NCBI GenBank assembly: GCA_027012045.1
Contig: JALUZI010000166.1
Location: forward strand, 1-6,839
Length of the DNA: 6,839 bases
Origin: Desulfurococcales archaeon
Lineage (GTDB): Archaea > Thermoproteota > Thermoprotei_A > Sulfolobales > Acidilobaceae
Reading direction: 5' to 3'
Shown piece by piece: positions 1 through 5,502 of this stretch. A program made the position numbers and the translations under genes. Numbering within the stretch: the stretch's first letter is position 1; each line of letters opens with the position of its first letter. The notes beneath the pieces were generated by a model, which was not told the DNA's origin, searched no databases, and saw only the letters and a list, made by a program, of their open reading frames with translations.

Positions 1-34
1 CTTCTATTATGATGAAGCCATATTTCCTGTTCAT
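1..34 (-). CDS. Possible 5' end of next operon gene, cut by the window edge
   Basis: An ATG at 34 opens a frame reading MNRKYGFIIIE before the window ends. It lies 42 bp beyond the stop of the Trm10-like gene, on the same strand, so it could be the next operon member. Only eleven codons are visible, with no clear GGTG-type ribosome site upstream. A second frame across the same bases also stays open (KAIKVVCNEQE) but has no ATG, GTG or TTG start. This is therefore a weak call from position and a plausible N-terminus only; no function can be given. Confidence 0.3.
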   Translation of the reverse strand, partial: MNRKYGFIIIE

Positions 35-76
35 TGCAGACAACCTTAATCGCCTTGGGATTATCGTTGTTGCATA

Positions 77-1099
77 TTAATTCTTCTCTTCCTCCATCAA
101 TATTTCCTTTAGGGCCTTTTCTACTAAATCTCTTCTAACACCTGTCCAAGAAAGCCTCTCGTATATGTAGTCTATATTGGCTGTGCCTGCATTCCGTAAT
201 AGTTCCCGTGCCTCGTGTTTGACAAGGCGGTACAGGCTTCTAGGATCCATGTTCTCCAATATAGCCTCGTCGAGGTTCATGTTTCCATATAGGGTATCTA
301 GGATTGTTTTCAGTATACTAGTCGGCCTATGAGGGACTTTGTAGGAACTTGATGCCAGCTCCAACCGCCTGATCCTAGCCCATGGAACCAGGTTAGACAG
401 GTATTTCCACATTCTCTCATCCCAGTAAAGGACTAGTGGAATTATAATAGCCTGAGAATTCCTGATATCACTGGTTGAAAGCTTTTTCTTCGCTAGCGGG
501 GAAACCAGGACGACCTCCTCGGCTTCAACCTCCCATAGTGTATCTGCACTGGTTTTATCAGTGATGAACATGTCGTGTTCAATAATTGTTCTTCTAATTT
601 CATCCATAAAACTCTCAGACGCGCTTGTAACCATAATGTTAGTATCATAAAGGTATTGTCTAACTAGTTGCAGTGCATGCGAAAGAATGATGGCGGCCTC
701 CCTCTCCTCTCCAGGTGAACCGAAAAAACTCAGGATCGACGCGTCGAACACGAAAATCGGATAGACAGGTTTACCTATTAATGCATTCCTAATGGTGGAG
801 TGCGGAATCAAAGGTCCATCACTGCAATACCCTAACTGGTATCCTGCCATGCTACCCCTATTATCCTCTTTTTTGAAGAAAATGAACCCGCTCCCGCACT
901 TTGGGCATTCAATCCTACCTATATCAAACCCCGTTACTCCTTTGGCCATGCAAACCTCTTTTCTATGAACCATTAAATCCACAAATACATCTTGCAACCT
1001 GAATTCCCTAGTTAAATAGGATGGTACCAGTAAATCGCATATTCCTTCTCTACAAAGAAACTCGGCTAGCCTTTCTTCGTAGGGGAGCAAAGCACACAC
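77..1099 (-). CDS. Trm10-like SPOUT-family protein (putative tRNA m1A9/m1G9 methyltransferase, divergent)
   Basis: This 340-residue protein resembles, from memory, the archaeal Trm10 family (SPOUT methyltransferases that methylate N1 of purine 9 in tRNA with SAM). The match covers a core strand YPIFVFDAS (113-121, Asp119 as in the family's FDLG-type strand), a helix with VRQYLYDTNI (146-155), VVLVSP (196-201), a segment QAIIIPLVLYWDER (216-229) and a C-terminal NLDEAI (275-280) plus helical tail. In typical members the 216-229 segment is a glycine-rich GG-I-V-D-K loop that forms part of the knot and cofactor pocket. Here the glycines are gone and the aspartate is shifted (Asp227), so activity or specificity may differ. 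The N-terminal part carries one CPKC pair (Cys65, Cys68) without an obvious partner pair. The first possible start is GTG at 1099. A TTG at 1090 has a better ribosome site (AGGTG, six bases upstream) and would give 337 residues. It begins 9 bp after rnhB in the same operon. I am moderately sure of the fold and less sure of the function. Confidence 0.6.
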   Translation of the reverse strand: MCALLPYEERLAEFLCREGICDLLVPSYLTREFRLQDVFVDLMVHRKEVCMAKGVTGFDIGRIECPKCGSGFIFFKKEDNRGSMAGYQLGYCSDGPLIPHSTIRNALIGKPVYPIFVFDASILSFFGSPGEEREAAIILSHALQLVRQYLYDTNIMVTSASESFMDEIRRTIIEHDMFITDKTSADTLWEVEAEEVVLVSPLAKKKLSTSDIRNSQAIIIPLVLYWDERMWKYLSNLVPWARIRRLELASSSYKVPHRPTSILKTILDTLYGNMNLDEAILENMDPRSLYRLVKHEARELLRNAGTANIDYIYERLSWTGVRRDLVEKALKEILMEEEKN

Positions 1100-1101
1100 C
1101 T
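1097..1101 (-). promoter_or_regulatory. Shine-Dalgarno AGGTG that favours the TTG start at 1090
   Basis: On the minus strand AGGTG lies six bases before TTG at 1090. The same GGTG core precedes the DUF354, glmM and DUF2153-like starts at similar spacing. The GTG at 1099 is itself part of this motif, which makes it a less likely initiator for the Trm10-like protein. Confidence 0.4.
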
Positions 1102-1108
1102 TAACCAG

Positions 1109-1783
1109 CTAGAAGAACTCGTCAAGACTTCTCGTCTTCCTCTTACTCAAAGGTTTAATCCCCAGCTTCTCTAGAGTACTCCACGTGAGCCTAATGTACC
1201 CATTTAGCCTGTCGATACTTGATTCCGACAGCAGTGCTGCGAGGCTGTTAATGGTGTCCTCGTCAGATGGATATCCGGATCCTGTTAATCCGAACATTCT
1301 ATTGATTATGTTGACCCGTTTATCCCTCACATATTTGGCAATTATACTGGCCAGCGAGACTTCTAAGTACTTTCTATCTGCCTTCTCCTCAATAACTATA
1401 TCGGCCCTAGTGTATCCTATTCTCCTAATAGCCAGCCTTATATCCCTCTCTTTACCAAACCGGTCAATAGCAATTCTCTTAACCTGAAAGGGTTCTATTC
1501 TCCTTGAAAGCATCCTGAGCCCCTTGATTATAGCCTTCTTCGTCACCACACCAAGATTATCCGAGTCAATCTCTCTAGGCTTAACCGGAACAACAACGAA
1601 AGGAACCAGCCTAGACACTTCACGGTATATCCTCTCCCTAGAAATAGGTGATAATTCCTTACTATCCCTCACACCCAGGTCCTCGAGGTAACTAAGCATA
1701 TCCGCCTTAACAGCAGCGACACCTACCATCATTTCCCCTATCAAACTACCGCGGCCCGCCTCATCTACTCCAACATAATACAT
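1109..1783 (-). CDS. rnhB: Ribonuclease HII
   Basis: RNase HII cuts the RNA strand of RNA-DNA hybrids and the 5' side of single ribonucleotides in DNA, acting in ribonucleotide excision repair and primer removal. The 224-residue protein has the family's N-terminal GVDEAGRG (Asp7, Glu8), DSKEL (40-44), AIDRFG (Asp107), ADRKYLEVSLASIIAK (Asp136) and GSGYPSD (168-174). The acidic set D7, E8, D107, D136 is complete, so it should be active. The last eight residues, TRSLDEFF, look like a PCNA-binding PIP box with Thr in place of the usual Gln. I chose ATG at 1783 because GVDEAGRG normally sits within a few residues of the start; a TTG at 1789 would add two residues. It follows the DUF354 gene by 37 bp and precedes the Trm10-like gene by 9 bp. 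Confidence 0.95.
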   Translation of the reverse strand: MYYVGVDEAGRGSLIGEMMVGVAAVKADMLSYLEDLGVRDSKELSPISRERIYREVSRLVPFVVVPVKPREIDSDNLGVVTKKAIIKGLRMLSRRIEPFQVKRIAIDRFGKERDIRLAIRRIGYTRADIVIEEKADRKYLEVSLASIIAKYVRDKRVNIINRMFGLTGSGYPSDEDTINSLAALLSESSIDRLNGYIRLTWSTLEKLGIKPLSKRKTRSLDEFF

Positions 1784-1820
1784 GGCCAAGCATCCCGCAA
1801 CCTACAGCTCCGGATTGACC

Positions 1821-2852
1821 TCACCGGCACAGCCTACTGACCCACTCCAGAATAACAGGCATAGGGGACTCGAGCGCCTCTAAGAGACCCCTCGTATCAA
1901 CCCTATACTTATCCGGTTCCTCTAACACCTTTTCAATGAATTCCAACGCCTCCTCCTTCTTTAAGTTATATATTGGGAAACCCATACTCCTAAGAACAAC
2001 ATCCTGCTTCATGGGCCTGGGGAACAAGGTGACCCCTGGTGTCCCGAGTAGAGCTGCTTCCCTAGCCATGGTTCCTCCCCCCGTGACTACTAGGGCAGCA
2101 AACCTCTCCAAGCTAGGCCCGTCAACAGCCTCTGCCGGTATGACCACCCTGTCATTACTCGATAACATGTCGAGCTGATCCTTATACCTTGGTAGAACCA
2201 CAGGTGTATACCCTGCCTTAAGCACTGTATCAATTAGCCTTAATACCATAGGTTTCTCAGCAGGATAGTAATGGGCTTTATACTCCTCGGGCCTTATGAC
2301 AACATACTCGTTCTCCTTTAACCCTAGACTCGCTAGCACAGAAGGGTTGGGCTCAATTTTTTTGATCCAAAGCAGCTCATCTACCCCTCTATAAGTGGCT
2401 ATTGAAGTGAATTTCTCTAGAACACTCCATATCATTTCGTCGGCGATGAAAGAGCTGAACACTGCTACATCTGCGAGAGGGAAATCCAGCCTATTAGCGG
2501 CAAAAGCGTGTGGAGTGTCGCATAACGCTATATGTTTGAGGCCTAGTCCAAACGCGACTCTGGCAGCGCTGGGAGACGGGTAGGAGAGGAGTAGGCACGG
2601 ATTCTCTCTTTCAACTATATCGACGAGTTCCAACGCTCTTTCAAGCTCAACGACAAGCTTCTCCTTGAGGGAGTCCCCGTAACCCCCTACTATAATGGGT
2701 TTAACATTGTTTCTCTCAAGGTTAGAAATGGTATAGTCATATTTCCTCGCCGTGACGAGCACGTCGAAACCTTCCCTTACGAGTTCCTGGTATATGGTCG
2801 CGGCTATGAGCGCCTGTTTAGGCGTCCTAACATCCACCCAGATCTTAGCCAA
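1821..2852 (-). CDS. DUF354 family protein, GT-B fold (UDP-GlcNAc 2-epimerase / MurG-like)
   Basis: This 343-residue protein has the layout of the archaeal DUF354 family, which is distantly related to GT-B enzymes such as UDP-GlcNAc 2-epimerase and MurG; its reaction is not established. The visible family signatures are an N-terminal strand MAKIWVDVRTPKQALI, TARKYDY (34-40), a loop VGGYGDSLKEKL (55-66), SYPSPSAARVAFGLG (90-104), CDTPHAFAANRL (111-122), YRGVDELLW (154-162) and, in the second Rossmann-like half, TGGGTMAREAALLGTPG (257-273), a glycine-rich loop typical of nucleotide-sugar binding in GT-B proteins. There is no signal peptide or membrane helix, so it should be cytoplasmic. The start is a TTG at 2852, supported by GGTGG six bases upstream. 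The preceding small membrane-protein gene ends 14 bp away. It diverges from glmM, which fits a role in amino-sugar or glycan metabolism, but that is inference. Confidence 0.85.
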   Translation of the reverse strand: MAKIWVDVRTPKQALIAATIYQELVREGFDVLVTARKYDYTISNLERNNVKPIIVGGYGDSLKEKLVVELERALELVDIVERENPCLLLSYPSPSAARVAFGLGLKHIALCDTPHAFAANRLDFPLADVAVFSSFIADEMIWSVLEKFTSIATYRGVDELLWIKKIEPNPSVLASLGLKENEYVVIRPEEYKAHYYPAEKPMVLRLIDTVLKAGYTPVVLPRYKDQLDMLSSNDRVVIPAEAVDGPSLERFAALVVTGGGTMAREAALLGTPGVTLFPRPMKQDVVLRSMGFPIYNLKKEEALEFIEKVLEEPDKYRVDTRGLLEALESPMPVILEWVSRLCR

Positions 2853-2858
2853 GGCTAT

Positions 2859-2863
2859 CCACC
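2859..2863 (-). promoter_or_regulatory. Shine-Dalgarno GGTGG setting the TTG start of the DUF354 gene
   Basis: On the minus strand GGTGG is followed by ATAGCC and then TTG at 2852. The strong match and normal spacing justify a non-ATG start here. The site lies in the 14-bp gap after the stop of the upstream membrane-protein gene, consistent with translation from a shared transcript. Confidence 0.55.
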
Positions 2864-2866
2864 GTT

Positions 2867-3094
2867 CTACCCTGCAATGCCTAATGTTACGATTATCTTA
2901 TATACAGTGAAAGCGATTGCCCACAGGATAACTGTTAACCCCGACGCAACTAACAGTATGGACGAAACCCTTAACCCTTTTGCCCTGTCTTCTTCAGCCA
3001 CTTCCCTCAGGGACTTGTATCTTAGAACGTACTTTAGGCCGATTCCGCTTAGAAGGGCAAGTAGTACTGAAATCCATAAGACCCAATCCAACAT
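2867..3094 (-). CDS. Small two-helix membrane protein
   Basis: This 75-residue protein has a hydrophobic helix at about 2-22 (LDWVLWISVLLALLSGIGLKY), a charged middle with KSLREVAEEDRAKG (28-41), and a second helix from about 44 to 70 (SSILLVASGLTVILWAIAF and onward). I do not recognise the family, and no enzyme motif is visible; it could be a small membrane partner or scaffold. I chose ATG at 3094. A TTG at 3145 would extend it by 17 residues, but that would run through the TATA box and most of the divergent spacer. The ATG has no clear ribosome site, and the predicted transcript start lies only about eight bases upstream, which suggests a nearly leaderless mRNA. It is the first gene of the leftward operon, 14 bp before the DUF354 gene. 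Confidence 0.7.
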   Translation of the reverse strand: MLDWVLWISVLLALLSGIGLKYVLRYKSLREVAEEDRAKGLRVSSILLVASGLTVILWAIAFTVYKIIVTLGIAG

Positions 3095-3124
3095 CTCTAC
3101 TACACGCAATCTCTGAAACCCACA

Positions 3125-3131
3125 TTTTAAA
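3125..3131. promoter_or_regulatory. Palindromic TATA box probably shared by the two divergent operons
   Basis: TTTTAAA matches the crenarchaeal TATA consensus, and its TTTAAA core reads the same on both strands. With the usual 26-27 base distance from box centre to start, rightward transcription would begin near 3155, giving a leader of about 17 bases that contains GGTGGT before glmM. Leftward transcription would begin near 3102, about eight bases before the membrane-protein ATG. The box is clear from sequence; use in both directions is inference. Confidence 0.65.
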
Positions 3132-3158
3132 CGCTGTAAACTCAAAGAAATTAATTGT

Positions 3159-3164
3159 GGTGGT
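3159..3164 (+). promoter_or_regulatory. Shine-Dalgarno GGTGGT of glmM
   Basis: GGTGGT ends seven bases before ATG 3172, which supports that start over the long upstream open frame and over an in-frame GTG at 3160 that is part of the motif. Confidence 0.6.
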
Positions 3165-3171
3165 CATTTTC

Positions 3172-4551
3172 ATGGGAAAGCTCTTCGGTACAGACGGGGT
3201 TAGAGGAGTTGTCAACAAGGAGCTGACTCCGGAGAAAGCGCTTAAAATAGGAATGGCTCTAGGAGCCTACCTCAACCCTGGATCAAGGGTTCTCATGGGC
3301 AGAGATGTAAGGGCAGGAGGAGACATGTTATTCCACGCTGTAGCGGCGGGCCTGCAGTCCCAGGGGGTAAAAGTCTACTATGCAGGCTATATCCCGACGC
3401 CCGGGCTACAGTACATACTGAAAACCCACTCAGAGTACGATGCGGGTGTAATGATAACTGCGAGCCACAACCCCCCACAGTACAACGGGATCAAGGTGAT
3501 CTCCTCGAACGGCGTGGAGGTAAGCAGGGAAACTGAAAGGGAGCTTGAAGAGATATATTTCACCCAAAGATTCCGGGCTCCGGACTGGAGCAAGCTTACC
3601 TGGGACGTAAAAATGCATGACGGCGCCATAGAGGAGTATGTAGAAGGAATCGCGAGCAAAGTCGACAACTCCATAATTGAAGAGAGAGGATTCAAGGTCG
3701 TTGTAGACCCTGCCAACAGTGTGGGAGGACTGGTGACGCCTCTCCTCCTGAGGAAGCTAGGAGTCAGAGTCTACACTATCAACGGACACCTCGACCCCCT
3801 GTTCCCTGGGAGAGAGCCAGAGCCAACGGTTGACTCGCTCAAAGACCTCTCAAGAATAGTCCGCGAACTAGACGCCGATCTCGGGGTAGGACATGACGGC
3901 GACGCTGATAGGGCAATCCTAGTCGATGAGAAGGGAAGCGTGTGGTGGGGAGATAGGAGTGGTTCACTGATAGCTGGCTATGTGGCCGAGAAACACCCCG
4001 ATTTACCTAGAAGGGTATACACAGGCGTCTCAAGCTCCATCCTAGTCGAAGAGTACCTAGGAAGCAAGGGCATAGAAGTTAAATGGACTCCTGTGGGTAG
4101 CGTGATAATCTCCCACATGATACTTGAGAGCGGAGGAGCCCTGGCAGGATTCGAGGAGAACGGGGGTTACATGCATCCACCCCACCAGATAGTTAGGGAT
4201 GGAGCTATGAAAACCGCGTTATTCCTAGAGTATATGGCTGAAACCCGTATGAAGCCTAGCGAGTTATTCGACATGCTACCCAAGTACTATCCGATAAAGA
4301 CGAAAATACCTATGGAGAGAAGTAAGGCAATACTAGTCGTTGAGAAGCTGAAGGAGAAATACATGGGTAAATACAAGATAGTAGACATAGACGGGCTGAA
4401 AGTCTTCGGTGAAGACTACTGGTTCCTAGTCAGGCCTAGTGGAACGGAGCCCGTTCTAAGAATAATGCTTGAGGCGAAAACACCTAAAAAAGCCAGAGAC
4501 CTCCTAGCCAAGATAAAAGAGGAAATAACAAGAATACTAGGCGAGGCTTGA
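3172..4551 (+). CDS. glmM: Phosphoglucosamine mutase (archaeal GlmM / phosphohexomutase family)
   Basis: GlmM converts glucosamine-6-phosphate to glucosamine-1-phosphate in the cytoplasmic route to UDP-GlcNAc. The 459-residue length is normal. It starts MGKLFGTDGVRG and has all four family loops: the phosphoserine loop TASHNPPQYNG (96-106, catalytic Ser98), the metal loop HDGDADR (241-247, Asp242, Asp244, Asp246), the sugar-binding loop GFEENGGYMHPPH (326-338) and the phosphate-binding loop RPSGTEP (421-427). Archaeal members of this family may also accept mannose or glucose phosphates; the GTDGVRG start favours the glucosamine enzyme, but substrate use cannot be settled from sequence. The frame stays open upstream to about 2980, but that stretch overlaps the divergent gene and promoter, so ATG 3172 is chosen. 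It leads a rightward operon and overlaps or abuts the Trm112-like gene. Confidence 0.93.
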   Translation: MGKLFGTDGVRGVVNKELTPEKALKIGMALGAYLNPGSRVLMGRDVRAGGDMLFHAVAAGLQSQGVKVYYAGYIPTPGLQYILKTHSEYDAGVMITASHNPPQYNGIKVISSNGVEVSRETERELEEIYFTQRFRAPDWSKLTWDVKMHDGAIEEYVEGIASKVDNSIIEERGFKVVVDPANSVGGLVTPLLLRKLGVRVYTINGHLDPLFPGREPEPTVDSLKDLSRIVRELDADLGVGHDGDADRAILVDEKGSVWWGDRSGSLIAGYVAEKHPDLPRRVYTGVSSSILVEEYLGSKGIEVKWTPVGSVIISHMILESGGALAGFEENGGYMHPPHQIVRDGAMKTALFLEYMAETRMKPSELFDMLPKYYPIKTKIPMERSKAILVVEKLKEKYMGKYKIVDIDGLKVFGEDYWFLVRPSGTEPVLRIMLEAKTPKKARDLLAKIKEEITRILGEA

Positions 4552-4559
4552 CAGCATTG

Positions 4560-4940
4560 ATGTACAGAACACTAGACCTGCTTGCCTGCCCGAACTGCAA
4601 GCACTACCCACTCGAGCTCATAGTAATCGAAGAGGAAACCCTTGAGAGAACAGTTGAAGGCCCCAGGCCGTTGTGCAGCGAGTACTGCGGCTATCTAAAG
4701 GAGAAAGTAGAGCCAGGCAAAAACTACCCATGCGACGAATGCCTTAAAAAAGAAGTCAAGCTCGGAATACTAGTCTGCCCTAAATGCGGCATGTGGTATC
4801 CTATATCAGACGGTATACCCGTAATGTTCGCGGCGAAGAAGGATAGAGAGAAAGCCATAGGACGATTCCTACAAAGATATGGGGACAGAATACCCAAAGA
4901 GGTATGGGACCGTATAAAAAGCTATAAGCAAGACGGATAA
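4560..4940 (+). CDS. Trm112-like zinc protein with four extra cysteines
   Basis: Trm112-family proteins are small zinc proteins that bind and activate SAM methyltransferases acting on tRNA, rRNA and release factor; that is known for eukaryotes and some archaea and inferred here. The 126-residue protein begins MYRTLDLLACPNCKHYPLEL, with the N-terminal CPNC (Cys10, Cys13), and has the second pair CPKC (Cys73, Cys76) followed by GMWYPISDGIPVMF (77-90), the standard Trm112 ending. Between them lies an insert with CSEYC (Cys39, Cys43) and CDEC (Cys58, Cys61), which could bind a second metal. ATG 4560 is chosen because it places the family start MYRTLDLLACP at residue one. TTG codons at 4548 and 4557 are in frame, and the 4548 start would overlap the glmM stop by four bases. 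A basic helical tail follows the zinc domain. Confidence 0.8.
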   Translation: MYRTLDLLACPNCKHYPLELIVIEEETLERTVEGPRPLCSEYCGYLKEKVEPGKNYPCDECLKKEVKLGILVCPKCGMWYPISDGIPVMFAAKKDREKAIGRFLQRYGDRIPKEVWDRIKSYKQDG

Positions 4941-4961
4941 ACTTGAAACCGGTGCAGAGAA

Positions 4962-5414
4962 ATGGAGTACAGCGACCCGGGAACGGCACTAGACTTCTCC
5001 GCCAGCCTCGAAAGATGGGTAATGCTTCAAAAGAAGCTCTTGGAGACAGTCGACCAGGCGAAGGATCGTGTAGGGGAATATGACAGGCTAGAGCTAATAC
5101 TCTCCATAAGAACACTGTTCCAGAACATGATGAGGACGCTGAAAGCATTCGACACCTGGCTCCAAGACCCCTTCATCACCAGTCAAATGCCAAGGGAGTA
5201 CCTACAATACGTCTGGAGCGAGACCTACAAGTCGTTCAGAACACTAGTGGAGCTCGACATCAAGCACACATCAGACATGGCCAAGCTCATACGGGAAAAC
5301 ATATCAAAAGGAACAGTCAACCCCCTAGTCACACTACTCAGAGACATAATCCTAGCTGCCCAGCAAGAGAAGAAGGAGAAAGAAGACACCCAAAGAGGCC
5401 TATATACAATATAA
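4962..5414 (+). CDS. Conserved archaeal helical protein, probably DUF2153
   Basis: The 150-residue protein is predicted almost wholly helical and soluble, with no membrane segment, cysteine or catalytic motif. It carries LERWVMLQKKLLETV (16-30), DRLELILSIRTLFQNMMRTLKAFDTWLQDP (41-70) and a helix with ELDIKHTSDMAKLI (97-110), ending in a charged KKEKED tail. From memory this pattern fits DUF2153, an uncharacterised archaeal family; I could not check this. ATG 4962 has GGTG seven bases upstream. It follows the Trm112-like gene by 21 bp, so it is probably the last gene of the glmM operon. A structural or adaptor role is possible, but no function should be assigned. Confidence 0.7.
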   Translation: MEYSDPGTALDFSASLERWVMLQKKLLETVDQAKDRVGEYDRLELILSIRTLFQNMMRTLKAFDTWLQDPFITSQMPREYLQYVWSETYKSFRTLVELDIKHTSDMAKLIRENISKGTVNPLVTLLRDIILAAQQEKKEKEDTQRGLYTI

Positions 5415-5502
5415 TAACTAAAATTCCTCTTTCAAAAGATAACGTGGAAATAGGCTTTATTTCACAGTCCAGGAACAATATTAATACTGGTGTCCTGCGC
5501 TT
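5415..5502 (+). promoter_or_regulatory. Intergenic region with hairpin and promoter elements for the exported-protein gene
   Basis: After the DUF2153-like stop comes a short pyrimidine run (TTCCTCTTTC, 5424-5433) that might end the glmM transcript. An imperfect hairpin follows (GTGGAAATA 5444-5452 with TATTTCAC 5458-5465, one bulged G). There are two TATA candidates. CTTTATTTC (5455-5463) would start transcription near 5484 and give a leader with GGTG at 5489-5492. AATATTAA (5476-5483) would start transcription near the TTG itself, leaderless. I cannot choose between them. Confidence 0.45.

Noticed and set aside
1185..1487. A 100-residue open frame on the plus strand opposite rnhB
   Set aside because: It is the antisense shadow of conserved RNase HII motifs.
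3095..3145. A 17-residue N-terminal extension of the small membrane protein from TTG 3145
   Set aside because: It would place coding sequence over the TATA box that fits both operons, and the added residues are not membrane-like or conserved-looking.
2980..3171. A 64-residue N-terminal extension of glmM
   Set aside because: The frame is open by chance across the oppositely coded membrane-protein gene and the promoter. GlmM proteins begin at MGKLFGTDGVRG, and ATG 3172 has a good ribosome site.
3387..3716. A 109-residue open frame on the minus strand inside glmM
   Set aside because: It is antisense to conserved GlmM catalytic sequence, is low-complexity Ser/Leu-rich, and has no family features.
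4801..5148. A 115-residue open frame on the minus strand across the Trm112-like and DUF2153-like genes
   Set aside because: It is antisense to two well-supported genes and its protein has no recognisable motif or start context.
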